Both the position numbers and the translations under genes were made by a program. A DNA stretch of 64,000 bases from Candidatus Cryptobacteroides excrementipullorum (GTDB taxonomy: Bacteria; Bacteroidota; Bacteroidia; Bacteroidales; UBA932): contig JADILZ010000018.1 in assembly GCA_017695065.1 (NCBI GenBank), forward strand, positions 30,427 through 94,426. Direction: 5' to 3'. Under the pieces are notes generated by a model, which was given only the letters and a program-made list of their open reading frames with translations, searched no databases and was not told the DNA's origin. Shown piece after piece: positions 1-8,887 of the stretch. Numbering within the stretch: position 1 is the first letter of the stretch; every line of letters begins with the position of its first letter.

Positions 1-820
1 GGTTTACCATGGCATGGTATGTAGCAGCCAGAGGAGTGTTCAGTCCCTCGATATCCATCTTGGTGTCATAGACTATATCCATATCCTTCCAGATGCTCAT
101 CTCCTGCTCGGCAGCGGCAGTGCGTCCTTTATAATCATCATAGAAATTATCCGGGAGATCGAATGTCTTGTCTTCATATTCATTGAGATACTTCAGCTCC
201 GGAAGCCAGGCCCGATGGCAGGCCTTGTGGTGGATGAACAGGCAGAAAGGCTTGTCCTTGTCACGCCGGTTCTCCATCCAGTCGATACCCATGTCAGTGA
301 TGATGTTGGTGACATAGCCCTCAACGCGGACAGTGTCATTGTCCATTGTGATGAAGGAAGGGTTGTAGTAATCCCCCTGTCCCGGCACTATCTCCCAGTA
401 GTCAAACCCTGTAGGAAGAGACTCGAGATGCCATTTTCCCACAATGGCTGTCTGGTAGCCGGCTTTCTGAAGGAGCTTGGGCATGGTCTGCTGGGAACCG
501 TCGAAGACACAGGTGGTGTTGTCCGTAAAACCGTTGGCATGGCTGTGTTTGCCCGTAAACATGCAGGCACGGCTCGGGCCGCTCAGAGAATTGGCGACAA
601 AGCTGTTTGTGAACTTCACACCGTCACTGGCAATTCTGTCCAGGTTCGGAGTATCGACATATCTGCCGTCATAACAGCTCATCATCTGAGCCGTATGGTC
701 ATCGGTCATGATGTATACTATGTTGTACCTGGTATCGGCTTTCTTTTCCTGGCCGCACGAAGTGAGGGCAATGAGTACGGCCGCACCGGACAGAGCCCTG
801 ATCACGTTAATTTCTGTCAT
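1..820 (-). CDS. Ser-type sulfatase (S1 family), N-terminal part, cut by window edge
   Basis: The first 273 residues are present and the gene continues past the left edge. A lipoprotein signal is visible (lipobox LTSC, Cys22), so the enzyme is probably anchored in the outer membrane or periplasm. The alkaline-phosphatase-like fold begins with IVYIMTDD (metal ligands Asp40, Asp41). The formylglycine signature is S-G-P-S-R at residues 80-84. The modified residue is therefore serine, which requires an anaerobic radical-SAM maturase (anSME) encoded elsewhere. GKWHLE follows. The sequence resembles N-acetylglucosamine-6-sulfatases, but that assignment is inference. It is the last visible gene of the GH20-SusC-SusD locus and would desulfate GlcNAc-containing glycans. 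The ATG at 820 is chosen because the signal peptide starts there. Confidence 0.9.
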   Translation of the reverse strand, partial: MTEINVIRALSGAAVLIALTSCGQEKKADTRYNIVYIMTDDHTAQMMSCYDGRYVDTPNLDRIASDGVKFTNSFVANSLSGPSRACMFTGKHSHANGFTDNTTCVFDGSQQTMPKLLQKAGYQTAIVGKWHLESLPTGFDYWEIVPGQGDYYNPSFITMDNDTVRVEGYVTNIITDMGIDWMENRRDKDKPFCLFIHHKACHRAWLPELKYLNEYEDKTFDLPDNFYDDYKGRTAAAEQEMSIWKDMDIVYDTKMDIEGLNTPLAATYHAMVN

Positions 821-856
821 ATTTTCCTGATGATGTAAAATTTCGGTGAAGATACT

Positions 857-895
857 AAAAAAAAAGATTCGGTCACCCCGGCCCGGTCAGGAATC
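857..895 (-). terminator. Terminator-like hairpin between susD-like and sulfatase genes
   Basis: On the minus strand a GATTC/GAATC outer stem encloses a GC-rich core (ACC-GGGCCGG-GGT) and is followed at once by nine T residues. It lies about 120 nt after the SusD stop and only 37 nt before the sulfatase start. No TAnnTTTG box is seen in the 37 nt that remain, so the sulfatase probably depends on read-through. Confidence 0.5.
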
Positions 896-1016
896 TGCAG
901 GAACTCTCCAGATCCTGAACCGTGTCCAGGATGGCCAGAATGTAAATGTGAAGCGGACCCGGCAGGAAAATCCCGCCCCGGTCAGGCAGGACATCACGCC
1001 GGTCCGCCCAAGGATT

Positions 1017-2885
1017 CTACCAGCCAGGGTTCTGCACCCAGAGATTATCTGTCAGGGTCAACATTCCCTGCCTTATAGGCAGCAGGTAGTCTCTGTCCAC
1101 ATGGAACTGGTAGCCGTTCGGGAGATTGCCGAAAGGAAGGATATACCTGTCACCGCGGGAATCGGCCGGAGTAAGGAAGAGATTGTTGTCCTGTGGCTGG
1201 TCATATACGAGCGCATCGCCATAGAACTCGTTGCCCTCCAGATTGCTTCCGGTGAACATCGCCCCGTAAGGGACATAGTCCTTGATCAGCACATCGGCTG
1301 CTGCCCAGCGGAAGATGTCATACATCCTGCGGCCTTCACACGCCAGCTCTACCCTTCTCTCGCGGCGTACAACCTGGATATACTTGTCGTTACCTCCTCC
1401 GACATTGTACATCGGATAATCCTCGTCAGCAAGGAACTCCCTGTCGAAGTCCACCTCAGGCATGCCTACGCGGTCGCGCAGAGGCTTGAGAGCGGCCTTT
1501 ATCCTCGCCTCGTTGGCAGCGCCGTCAAGCTCGGCAAGAGCCTCGGCGAAGTTCAAAAGAGCGTCCGCATACCGGAACTGTATGGCAGGAGTCTGGCTCT
1601 TGTACTCGCCTTCGATAGTGGAAAAATCCGTAGGGTTGATCTCGACATGCTTCAGAAGAGCATATCCTGTAGCGTTCCTGTGATATGCACCGCTCGGGTC
1701 ACCCTGGAGCAACGGAAGAGTGAACACGAAATCAGGAGTCCCGTTTTCATCGGTGTCAGGACGGAGCTGCTGCCCCGGAATGCAGACTGTCTGGGAAAGA
1801 CGCGGGTCGCGGACCGTAGGAAGGAGTTCGTTTCCGTACACCCTCTTGGCGGCAAGCCTCTCTTCTCCGGTGAAAGGTCTTCCGTCTATGGTAAGGTAAT
1901 CATCAACGAGAGAAGCCGTAATGCCTTTCTCTCCTCCGCCCAGGTTCTGGAATCTCGTGACGGAATGACCGATGTTGTCGGCTATGTTGTACTTCTTCCA
2001 CCAGAGGACCTCAGGATTGGATGTAAGGTCAAGGGTAACGAACATCTCCCTGTAGTCGTTGAGAGGATCGCCGGTAGAGTAGATCTGCCATCTTCCGGCC
2101 TCGTCTCCCTCTATTATAGGAGCCACGGCATCCACAGCCTGCTGGAGATAGTCATCGATTTTCTGATCCGTTATCTCAGGATCAAAGAACTCGTCACCCT
2201 TTGCCTTATGGTACTTCTCCCATGTAGCCTCGAACAGGGCCACCTCGCTCTTGAATATGCGGGCCACATCCTTGTGGACCCTCATTGACCTGTTGTTTTC
2301 CTGCACCTGGAGGTTCTCTATCGCCAAATCCAGGTCAGCAAGTATCTTGTCAGTGATGAAAGTCCTGCTGTCACGAGGCAGCTTGAGTTCCTCGATGTTC
2401 GGGTTGAGCACCTGGTCCACCCATGTCACACCGCCATAGTCCTTCAGGAGAAGGAAATAATACCAGGCCCTGAAATAATAGACCTCTCCTACACACTGCC
2501 TGTATTCCGCATCATCGGTGGAGCCTGTATAGTTCCCGAGGCTGTTGATCATGAAGTTGGCAGCCCTTATCCAGTTGTATGCCGACAATGTCCCGGCACT
2601 GGAAAGGGTCATGTCACCGTTGAGACGGGTATTAACGGAAGCATATACCATATTGTCACTCATGATATCGCCGAAAGCAATGCCAGTTCCGTTGACAGTG
2701 GAAGGATGTCCGCGGAAAGCATCCTGATAGAAGTTGTTCAGATACTTCTGCATCTCGCCCACGGTCCTGAACACAGTGGAAGTGGATATGACCCCTTCAG
2801 GTTCCTTGTCCAGGCTGAAGCAGCCCGAAACGGAAGCAGCCAGTGCCAGACCCGCGAGGAATATATATATTTTTTTCATTGTCAT
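1017..2885 (-). CDS. SusD/RagB-family surface glycan-binding lipoprotein
   Basis: The product is 622 residues, in the usual range for SusD-like proteins. A short lipoprotein signal ends in SVSGC (Cys22). After it come the typical N-terminal segment (PEGVISTSTVFRTVGEMQKY) and the TPR-bearing body (YYFRAWYYFLLLKDYGGV). The C-terminal RagB/SusD region includes RRERRVELACEGRRMYDIFRW, a hallmark of the family. It works as the lid of the partner SusC transporter and captures glycan at the cell surface. It starts 8 nt after the SusC stop, so the two are certainly co-transcribed. A second Met at residue 3 (MKKIYIF) is an equally good start. Confidence 0.96.
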   Translation of the reverse strand: MTMKKIYIFLAGLALAASVSGCFSLDKEPEGVISTSTVFRTVGEMQKYLNNFYQDAFRGHPSTVNGTGIAFGDIMSDNMVYASVNTRLNGDMTLSSAGTLSAYNWIRAANFMINSLGNYTGSTDDAEYRQCVGEVYYFRAWYYFLLLKDYGGVTWVDQVLNPNIEELKLPRDSRTFITDKILADLDLAIENLQVQENNRSMRVHKDVARIFKSEVALFEATWEKYHKAKGDEFFDPEITDQKIDDYLQQAVDAVAPIIEGDEAGRWQIYSTGDPLNDYREMFVTLDLTSNPEVLWWKKYNIADNIGHSVTRFQNLGGGEKGITASLVDDYLTIDGRPFTGEERLAAKRVYGNELLPTVRDPRLSQTVCIPGQQLRPDTDENGTPDFVFTLPLLQGDPSGAYHRNATGYALLKHVEINPTDFSTIEGEYKSQTPAIQFRYADALLNFAEALAELDGAANEARIKAALKPLRDRVGMPEVDFDREFLADEDYPMYNVGGGNDKYIQVVRRERRVELACEGRRMYDIFRWAAADVLIKDYVPYGAMFTGSNLEGNEFYGDALVYDQPQDNNLFLTPADSRGDRYILPFGNLPNGYQFHVDRDYLLPIRQGMLTLTDNLWVQNPGW

Positions 2886-2893
2886 AATGGTTG

Positions 2894-5800
2894 TTACAGA
2901 TTAATGATAAGACCTATTGAGTATATCCTGTTCATAGGATAGTTCTTTCCACCTTCACCGGAATACCCTGATGATGTGAATATCGCCTCAGGGTCAAACA
3001 TCTTGGCAAGCTTGGTGAATGTCACGAGGTTGTCTCCCGAGAAATAAACCTGAAGCTTGGTAAGCCCTATCTTCTTTATCATCTTCTGAGGGAAGTCATA
3101 GCTGAGAGTCAGGTTCTTGAGTCTGCAGTAAGCCGCACTCTGGAGATACTGGTCACTGGTCAGCTGTGTCTTGTTGGTGTACTGGCTGGTAGCCGCACCC
3201 GCTGCATTGATGTAAGGACGAGGATAGTACGCATCCCTGTTATCCTCTGTCCAGTAGTCCAGATGGTCATTGAATACTGTAGTCTGTGCATACGAGCTGC
3301 CTCCCCAGAAATACACTCCGTTAGGCCACCAGTCACGCTTGCCCACACCCTGGAACATCACACTCAGGGATATACCTTTCCATGAGAGGGAACCCTGGAT
3401 GGTGTAGTTGTATCTCGGGGTCGTGCTTCCGATGATCTCGTAGTCACCCATATCACCGAGAGTATTGGTACCGTTATCTATCTTATTGTCACCGTTTATG
3501 TCCAGATACTTGACATCTCCCGGCTGCCATGGCTGGGATGAAATGTAGGAAAGGTCGAGCTTGTTGTATTCCGCAGCCTCTTCAGGGGTCTGTATAAGGC
3601 CTCCGGATCTGAGACCCCAGATCTCGCCGACTTCACGGCCGGCATACCAGCTTCCTGAAGGGTTCGTCAGCGTAGGGTTACTGTACTCTGTAACCACTGC
3701 AGTAGCGTCATAGACCGATCCTCCGATGGAGAAGTCCACCTCTTTGGCTATCTGCCCCCTGTAGAGAAGGGAAAGTTCCCATCCACGGTTACGCATACAT
3801 GCATTGTTGGTCTGAGGCGGAGTAGCGCCGAAAAAGTCAGGAAGTTCCTCCACAGGTCCGAGCATGTCCTTGGTATCCCTCTGGAAGAACTCCAGGCTAC
3901 CGGTAAGACGACCCTTGAGCATATTCCAGTCGAGGGCTATGTTCTTGCTGTCAACCTTCTCCCAGGTGGTGTTCGGGTTAACGACACCAGGTGCGTAGAA
4001 GTACATCTCACGCCCGTTCTCGAAATACCAGCTTCCCTGGGCGTTAGGTGTGATGGTCGATGCAAATGTGTAGAGAGCAGCCCCTGCCTGGTTTCCGAGC
4101 TGACCCCACGAAGCCCTGATCTTCAGTTCGTCGAAAAGATGGCTTGCAGGCTCGAAGAAAGGCTCGCGGGCAATGTTCCATCCCACAGACACTGAAGGGA
4201 AGAAGCCCCACCTGTTGCCTTTTGCGAAACGTGAGGATCCGTCATACCTGGCGCTGAACTCAAGAAGGTACCGGCCATCGTAGTCATAGTTGATACGTCC
4301 GAAGAATCCTCTTGTGGCCCAGCCGTTCCTGGTCTCTGAAAGTACCTTGCTCTCGTCGGACATACCCATGTTGAGACTCGTGTTGGTGTATGTGGCAAGA
4401 TTGGTCACATAGCCATACATATAATTGTAGTTGTAGTCCTCCTCCTGGAAACCGACGGTGAACGCGAAGTTGTTCTTGTTCGCGGAGAAATTATAGGAAG
4501 TATATACATTCAGGGACTGGTAACGGATAATATCCATCTTTCTCAAGAAAGAACCGTCAGCCACTACTCCCATCTCGCCTCTGGTACCTTTCGAAGTGGT
4601 GACACCGTCAAGGGCGTAGATGTCAGGAGCCTGGTTCATGGCCTTGTAGTTCCAGTTGTTCTGCTTGTACGTGTAGTCTGCGAAGATTTTCCAGTTCTTC
4701 ACAGGCTCGACCTCAAGGCCGAGTGTGAAGAGGAAGTCGTCATCAAGGCTGTTGGTGTATGTGCCGCTCTGCAGATAAGGAACGAGCGAAAGTTCGGTGA
4801 AATGCCCGTTAGGGTCGATATAATGTACCGTAGGACGGAAACGCGCAAGAGAATGGTAGAATCCCTCGGAAAGACCTCCGTCACCGAACGGGGTGTTGGT
4901 TTCCTGATGGCTGTACTTGGTATTGAATTTCAGACGCAGCCATTTTGTAAGGTTCGCATTGAGGTTGGCGTTGATATTGAACCTCTTGTAGTCTATGTCC
5001 GCATAACGGAGGATACCGTCTTCAGAATATGCGCCCCCGGATACATAATAGCGTACCTTGTCAGTACCTCCGCTGAGGCTGAGGTTGTGGTCCTGCTTGA
5101 AAGCGAAATCCTTGTAGTGGAGGTCGAAGTAGTCAGTGTTACCCACACCGCTCTCGGAGTTTTCGAATGCAGGGTTCATGCTGGCTCCCGGCTGAAGTTC
5201 AAACCAAGGATCGACGCTGGACGGATTGTCGATGAACTGCTGGAGCAGGGCAATCTTCTCATCCGAATAAAGACGGGTACTTCCGGTATTGCGCACACCG
5301 GCATTCCAGTAATTGGCGAAATCGACAGAGTTGGCCATATCAGGGAGAACTGTAGGCTGGGTCCAGCCGACATTACCGTGATAGCTTACCCTCATCTTGC
5401 CTTCCTCACCGCCTTTGGTGGTTACCAGGATGACACCGTACGCCGCACGCGCACCATAGATGGCACTTGCTGATGCATCCTTCAGGACAGAGATGCTGGC
5501 CACATCGTTAGGGTTCACATCGGAAAGGTCCATCTCCACACCATCCACCAGGACATAAGGAGTAGAAGTGCCGGAAAGGTTACCCTGGCCACGGATCTGG
5601 AGGGTACCCTTTGCACCAGGACGTCCTGAATTTGAGTTGTTTACAGTAAGTCCCGGTACCAGACCCTGAAGACTCTGTGTAATATTGGCGACAGGACGCA
5701 TGTCCAGGTCTTCAGCCTCCACTGTGGAGACAGACCCGGTGAGGTTGACCTTCTTCTGGACACCGTAACCGACTACCACCACCTCATCGAGGAAGTCCAT

Positions 5801-6127
5801 GGAAGTGCGCAGAAGCACATTCTGGGTAGCCTGACCTGTCCAGGTGATTTCCTGGGTATTGTACCCGAGCAAAGAGAATACGATGACATCTCCCTGGTTC
5901 AGACCGCTGAGAGAGTAACTTCCATCGAAATCAGACGTAACTCCATTATTGGTATCCTTGACAAACACGGCCGCACCTATGACCGGACCGCTTTCATCTG
6001 TTATGACACCGGTAAGAGTTCCTGCCCCCCCCTGAGCAAAAGCCTGTGGGGCAAAAGCATTCAGGAACAGCGCAGAGACGACAAAAGCGCCGAGAAGCCT
6101 GAATGCAGACTTAAACTTTAGAAACAT
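2894..6127 (-). CDS. SusC/RagA-family TonB-dependent outer-membrane glycan transporter
   Basis: The product is 1077 residues. It has a signal peptide ending near AFAQG, a carboxypeptidase-regulatory-like domain (about 36-115, GTLTGVITDESGPVIGAAV), and a plug starting with the SusC motif DEVVVVGYGVQKK and continuing with the LRGQGN-type motif. A long 22-strand-type barrel follows and ends in YSIGLIINL. No extra N-terminal sigma-regulator (STN) domain is present, so this is a standard transporter and not an ECF-sigma-coupled one. It imports oligosaccharides captured by SusD using TonB energy. It has its own promoter upstream and sits between the GH20 gene and susD. Confidence 0.97.
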   Translation of the reverse strand: MFLKFKSAFRLLGAFVVSALFLNAFAPQAFAQGGAGTLTGVITDESGPVIGAAVFVKDTNNGVTSDFDGSYSLSGLNQGDVIVFSLLGYNTQEITWTGQATQNVLLRTSMDFLDEVVVVGYGVQKKVNLTGSVSTVEAEDLDMRPVANITQSLQGLVPGLTVNNSNSGRPGAKGTLQIRGQGNLSGTSTPYVLVDGVEMDLSDVNPNDVASISVLKDASASAIYGARAAYGVILVTTKGGEEGKMRVSYHGNVGWTQPTVLPDMANSVDFANYWNAGVRNTGSTRLYSDEKIALLQQFIDNPSSVDPWFELQPGASMNPAFENSESGVGNTDYFDLHYKDFAFKQDHNLSLSGGTDKVRYYVSGGAYSEDGILRYADIDYKRFNINANLNANLTKWLRLKFNTKYSHQETNTPFGDGGLSEGFYHSLARFRPTVHYIDPNGHFTELSLVPYLQSGTYTNSLDDDFLFTLGLEVEPVKNWKIFADYTYKQNNWNYKAMNQAPDIYALDGVTTSKGTRGEMGVVADGSFLRKMDIIRYQSLNVYTSYNFSANKNNFAFTVGFQEEDYNYNYMYGYVTNLATYTNTSLNMGMSDESKVLSETRNGWATRGFFGRINYDYDGRYLLEFSARYDGSSRFAKGNRWGFFPSVSVGWNIAREPFFEPASHLFDELKIRASWGQLGNQAGAALYTFASTITPNAQGSWYFENGREMYFYAPGVVNPNTTWEKVDSKNIALDWNMLKGRLTGSLEFFQRDTKDMLGPVEELPDFFGATPPQTNNACMRNRGWELSLLYRGQIAKEVDFSIGGSVYDATAVVTEYSNPTLTNPSGSWYAGREVGEIWGLRSGGLIQTPEEAAEYNKLDLSYISSQPWQPGDVKYLDINGDNKIDNGTNTLGDMGDYEIIGSTTPRYNYTIQGSLSWKGISLSVMFQGVGKRDWWPNGVYFWGGSSYAQTTVFNDHLDYWTEDNRDAYYPRPYINAAGAATSQYTNKTQLTSDQYLQSAAYCRLKNLTLSYDFPQKMIKKIGLTKLQVYFSGDNLVTFTKLAKMFDPEAIFTSSGYSGEGGKNYPMNRIYSIGLIINL

Positions 6128-6163
6128 AAAAATACGGTTAGTTAGTAATTATTACAGATTCTG

Positions 6164-6193
6164 CAAATTTAATAAAAGATTTCAACCGTCAAA
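6164..6193 (-). promoter_or_regulatory. Promoter of the SusC-SusD pair
   Basis: On the minus strand the -7 box TAAATTTG (6164-6171) is preceded by TTTG (6190-6193) with an 18-nt spacer. This matches the Bacteroidetes TTTG/TAnnTTTG pattern and puts transcription start about 30 nt before the SusC ATG. An AACCGT/ACGGTT inverted repeat (6184-6189 and 6207-6212) brackets the -33 element and could be an operator. Confidence 0.6.
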
Positions 6194-6266
6194 AAAATTT
6201 TTCTTTACGGTTTAATCCACATATCAGATTTGCTACATTTCTTTTGACTGCCGGAAGGTCCGCTTG

Positions 6267-8588
6267 TCAATTGACACCCACCTCGTCGATGAAAAGGAAG
6301 GCCTTGCGGCCTGCGCCAGGATGCCATGAAGGCAGCTTGGGGGTGCATTTCCCCACAATTCGCACATACCTTGCACTGACAGTCCCGAAGGAAACCTCAT
6401 ACCTGTGAGGGACATTGTTCGGAGAGCCTTTCCCAAGCACCGGAAATCTTGTGGAACCTGCTTTCCTGAATGACTTCCCGTCATCCGACACATACACTTC
6501 CAGTCCTGTTAGGCCGAATATGAAATCACCCGGGACGAGCATCGTATTCACGAATGCCGACGAAATCTCCTGTGTGGACTGCATGTCGAAAGTCACATCC
6601 AGATCCTGTCCATAGATACCGAGATACCTTCCGGAGCGGTAACTGTCATCCCCGTACAGACCGTCGTTGAGCAATACGGCACCTTTATAAGTAAACTGCG
6701 GGTCTGGCTCGCAGGAAAGGGTGGACGGACACATTGTCACCTTGTTGGAGGAGATTGCGACCTCAGCCACACCGCTGGCTCTTCCGTCACGTATTGCGAC
6801 AGCCTTCACGACAGCATTACCCGAGACGGCAAAAGGTCCGGCATAAGGCTCGGAAGATGCATCAGGCTCGCTGCCGTCCAGAGTATAGAAGACCGGAGCC
6901 CCGTCGAAAGTGGAAACAGACACCACTGCCTTGCCGGCTTCTCCGGAAGGATTAACGTCTATGACAGCATCCTCAATGTCAGGTCTGTAGTGCAGTCCCA
7001 TGAGTCTGTACAGGTCCAGCTGGTGGCGCAGCCTGCCCAGGAAGTCGCCAAGGTCCTTCTTTTCGGGATTGCTCCACTGGAGTTCGCTCAGGGCGTCGAT
7101 GCGTGGCATCATCTGCCACTCCATCTTGGTGCTGTCCTTGGTCCATTCAGTCCATATACATCCCTGTACACCTATTATGTTGTCCGCCTGTTCAGGAGTG
7201 AGCCTGTCAGATACGGGTTCGAAGTCGTAGACACGCTGCACGCTCGACACGCCTTTCAGGCGGTTATATCCGGGATTGCTGAAATAAAGATGGCTGATAG
7301 GGCATACTATAGTGTTGTGACCCAGCTGTGCAGACCTGACAGATGCGTTTACCCCGGTCCATCCCATTACCGTGACAGACCTGTCCGGGTCCCCGTCAAG
7401 TATCTCGTCCCATGCAAGCATCTTGCGTCCGCGTGACTCGATTTCCTTCTTGACCTGTTCCATGAACCATACCTGGAGCTGGTTCTCCTTGGAATGCTCC
7501 CTGGTATCCTTCAGTCCAAGCTCCTTAATCTTGGCCTGGCATACGGGACACTCCTCCCAGCGGGCCTTAGGACACTCGTCCCCTCCTATATGGATATATT
7601 CTGACGGGAATATGTCCATGATCTCGTCAAGGACATCCTTGGCGAACTGCAGGGTCTGTTCCTTCCCTCCGCAGAGCACTTCCTTGAATACGCCGAAACG
7701 TGTCTGCACCTCATAAGGTCCGCCGGTGCATCCGAGTTCAGGATAGGCGGCAAGGGCAGCCATCATGTGTCCGGGCATGTCCACTTCCGGCACCACTGTG
7801 ATGAATCTCTCCGCCGCATAACGGACAATCTCCCTGGCCTCAGCCTGTGTATAATACCCGCTTACCGGGATGCCGTCATACTTTCCCGAGCCAGGGGCCG
7901 TGATAGTTTCCTTGCGGACGGAACCTATCTCCGTGAGCTTTGGGTATTTCTTTATCTCGATACGCCAGCCCTGGTCTTCGGTGAGATGCCAGTGGAAATA
8001 GTTGATATTGTGAAGTGCCATCACATCTATGAGTTCCTTCAGGTAGTCCACAGAGAAGAAGTGCCTTCCGACATCCACCATGAACCCCCTGTAACCGAAT
8101 CTCGGATAGTCATATACCGACCCGGCCGGTATGGCGGCCCGTGCGCCGTTTTCCACAGTTATCGGCAGAGCCTTGTGCAGGGTCTGGACACCATAGAACA
8201 CGGCTGCCTCCGACTGGCCGTAAAGGGTGATGCCGTCTTCGGACACATCGAGCCTGTAGCCGTCCTTCTCCGGAATGGAAGTATCCAGTCCGAGGACTAT
8301 CGCCTTCTTTCCTGCCGTCCCTGCCGACGTCTTTACCCTGACACCGGTAACCTCCTTTATATAAGATGAAAGGAATTCCGCAGTAGCAGCGAGCTTCCCG
8401 TTGTCACCCGGATACAGGATGACAGTGGAACGGGTCACAAGAAAAGGCGCAGCACCTTCCTTGTCCACAAGCACCTGCGGCTTAGGGATAACATCAAGAC
8501 TCCCTGTCTGCACGTTTCCGTCTGAACACGACAAAAGAACCGCAAAGGCCATTCCTGCGGCAATATTTCTGAAATTGGCTATTCGCAT
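6267..8588 (-). CDS. GH20 beta-N-acetylhexosaminidase lipoprotein
   Basis: The product is 773 residues. The lipobox LLSC (Cys21) suggests membrane anchoring. A GH20b domain covers about 30-160 and the GH20 barrel starts at YRGFMVDVGRHFF (about 166). HWHLTEDQGWR is the substrate-site motif, and the catalytic Asp337-Glu338 pair lies in HIGGDECP, giving substrate-assisted hydrolysis of terminal GlcNAc or GalNAc. After the barrel come a chitobiase-C-like segment (VFYTLDGSEPDASSEPYAGPF) and an F5/8 discoidin-like carbohydrate-binding domain (about 640-773). It is the first gene of the locus and probably works with the sulfatase on mucin or glycosaminoglycan chains. It has its own promoter. Confidence 0.95.
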   Translation of the reverse strand: MRIANFRNIAAGMAFAVLLSCSDGNVQTGSLDVIPKPQVLVDKEGAAPFLVTRSTVILYPGDNGKLAATAEFLSSYIKEVTGVRVKTSAGTAGKKAIVLGLDTSIPEKDGYRLDVSEDGITLYGQSEAAVFYGVQTLHKALPITVENGARAAIPAGSVYDYPRFGYRGFMVDVGRHFFSVDYLKELIDVMALHNINYFHWHLTEDQGWRIEIKKYPKLTEIGSVRKETITAPGSGKYDGIPVSGYYTQAEAREIVRYAAERFITVVPEVDMPGHMMAALAAYPELGCTGGPYEVQTRFGVFKEVLCGGKEQTLQFAKDVLDEIMDIFPSEYIHIGGDECPKARWEECPVCQAKIKELGLKDTREHSKENQLQVWFMEQVKKEIESRGRKMLAWDEILDGDPDRSVTVMGWTGVNASVRSAQLGHNTIVCPISHLYFSNPGYNRLKGVSSVQRVYDFEPVSDRLTPEQADNIIGVQGCIWTEWTKDSTKMEWQMMPRIDALSELQWSNPEKKDLGDFLGRLRHQLDLYRLMGLHYRPDIEDAVIDVNPSGEAGKAVVSVSTFDGAPVFYTLDGSEPDASSEPYAGPFAVSGNAVVKAVAIRDGRASGVAEVAISSNKVTMCPSTLSCEPDPQFTYKGAVLLNDGLYGDDSYRSGRYLGIYGQDLDVTFDMQSTQEISSAFVNTMLVPGDFIFGLTGLEVYVSDDGKSFRKAGSTRFPVLGKGSPNNVPHRYEVSFGTVSARYVRIVGKCTPKLPSWHPGAGRKAFLFIDEVGVN

Positions 8589-8616
8589 AAAAGTCTAAAT
8601 TATATGGTCAGAAATA

Positions 8617-8645
8617 CAAAGGTAGGAATTAATTCCATTTTCCAA
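8617..8645 (-). promoter_or_regulatory. Promoter of the GH20 gene
   Basis: The minus strand carries TACCTTTG (8617-8624), a perfect TAnnTTTG -7 box, and TTG (8643-8645) 18 nt upstream. The predicted start of transcription is about 20-25 nt before the GH20 ATG. The rest of the 8589-8887 gap holds only the terminator at 8827-8863. Confidence 0.6.
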
Positions 8646-8826
8646 CAATAAAACTTGTTTTTCTTCAACATTTATAGTCTGAAATGGATATAGACAATAA
8701 AAAAACAAACACGATGCGGCATAATTGAAAACTTCTGCGTCGTTTTCGGAGTACGTGCTTGGTCATTTATGTCAGTAAAAACCCTGTCGGCCTCATCCTC
8801 AATAGCTTGCATTCCTATAATTTTAA

Positions 8827-8863
8827 AGGGGGTGTATCAAAACATTCATTTTGACCACCCCCT
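8827..8863 (-). terminator. Strong hairpin terminator after the oxaloacetate decarboxylase-like gene
   Basis: The arms AGGGGGTG (8827-8834) and CACCCCCT (8856-8863) are perfect complements, and the loop holds a second inverted repeat, TCAAAA/TTTTGA. It begins 24 nt after the stop codon at 8888. The T-tract on the minus strand is short and mixed (TTTAAAATTAT). The GGGGGTGTATCAAAA arm looks like the ends of some insertion sequences, so a transposon-derived origin is possible. Confidence 0.6.
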
Positions 8864-8887
8864 GTTTTTGATGTATTCGCCTGTCTG

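Noticed and set aside
846..2288. 480-codon plus-strand open frame opposite the SusD gene
   Set aside because: The minus-strand SusD protein accounts for the region fully.
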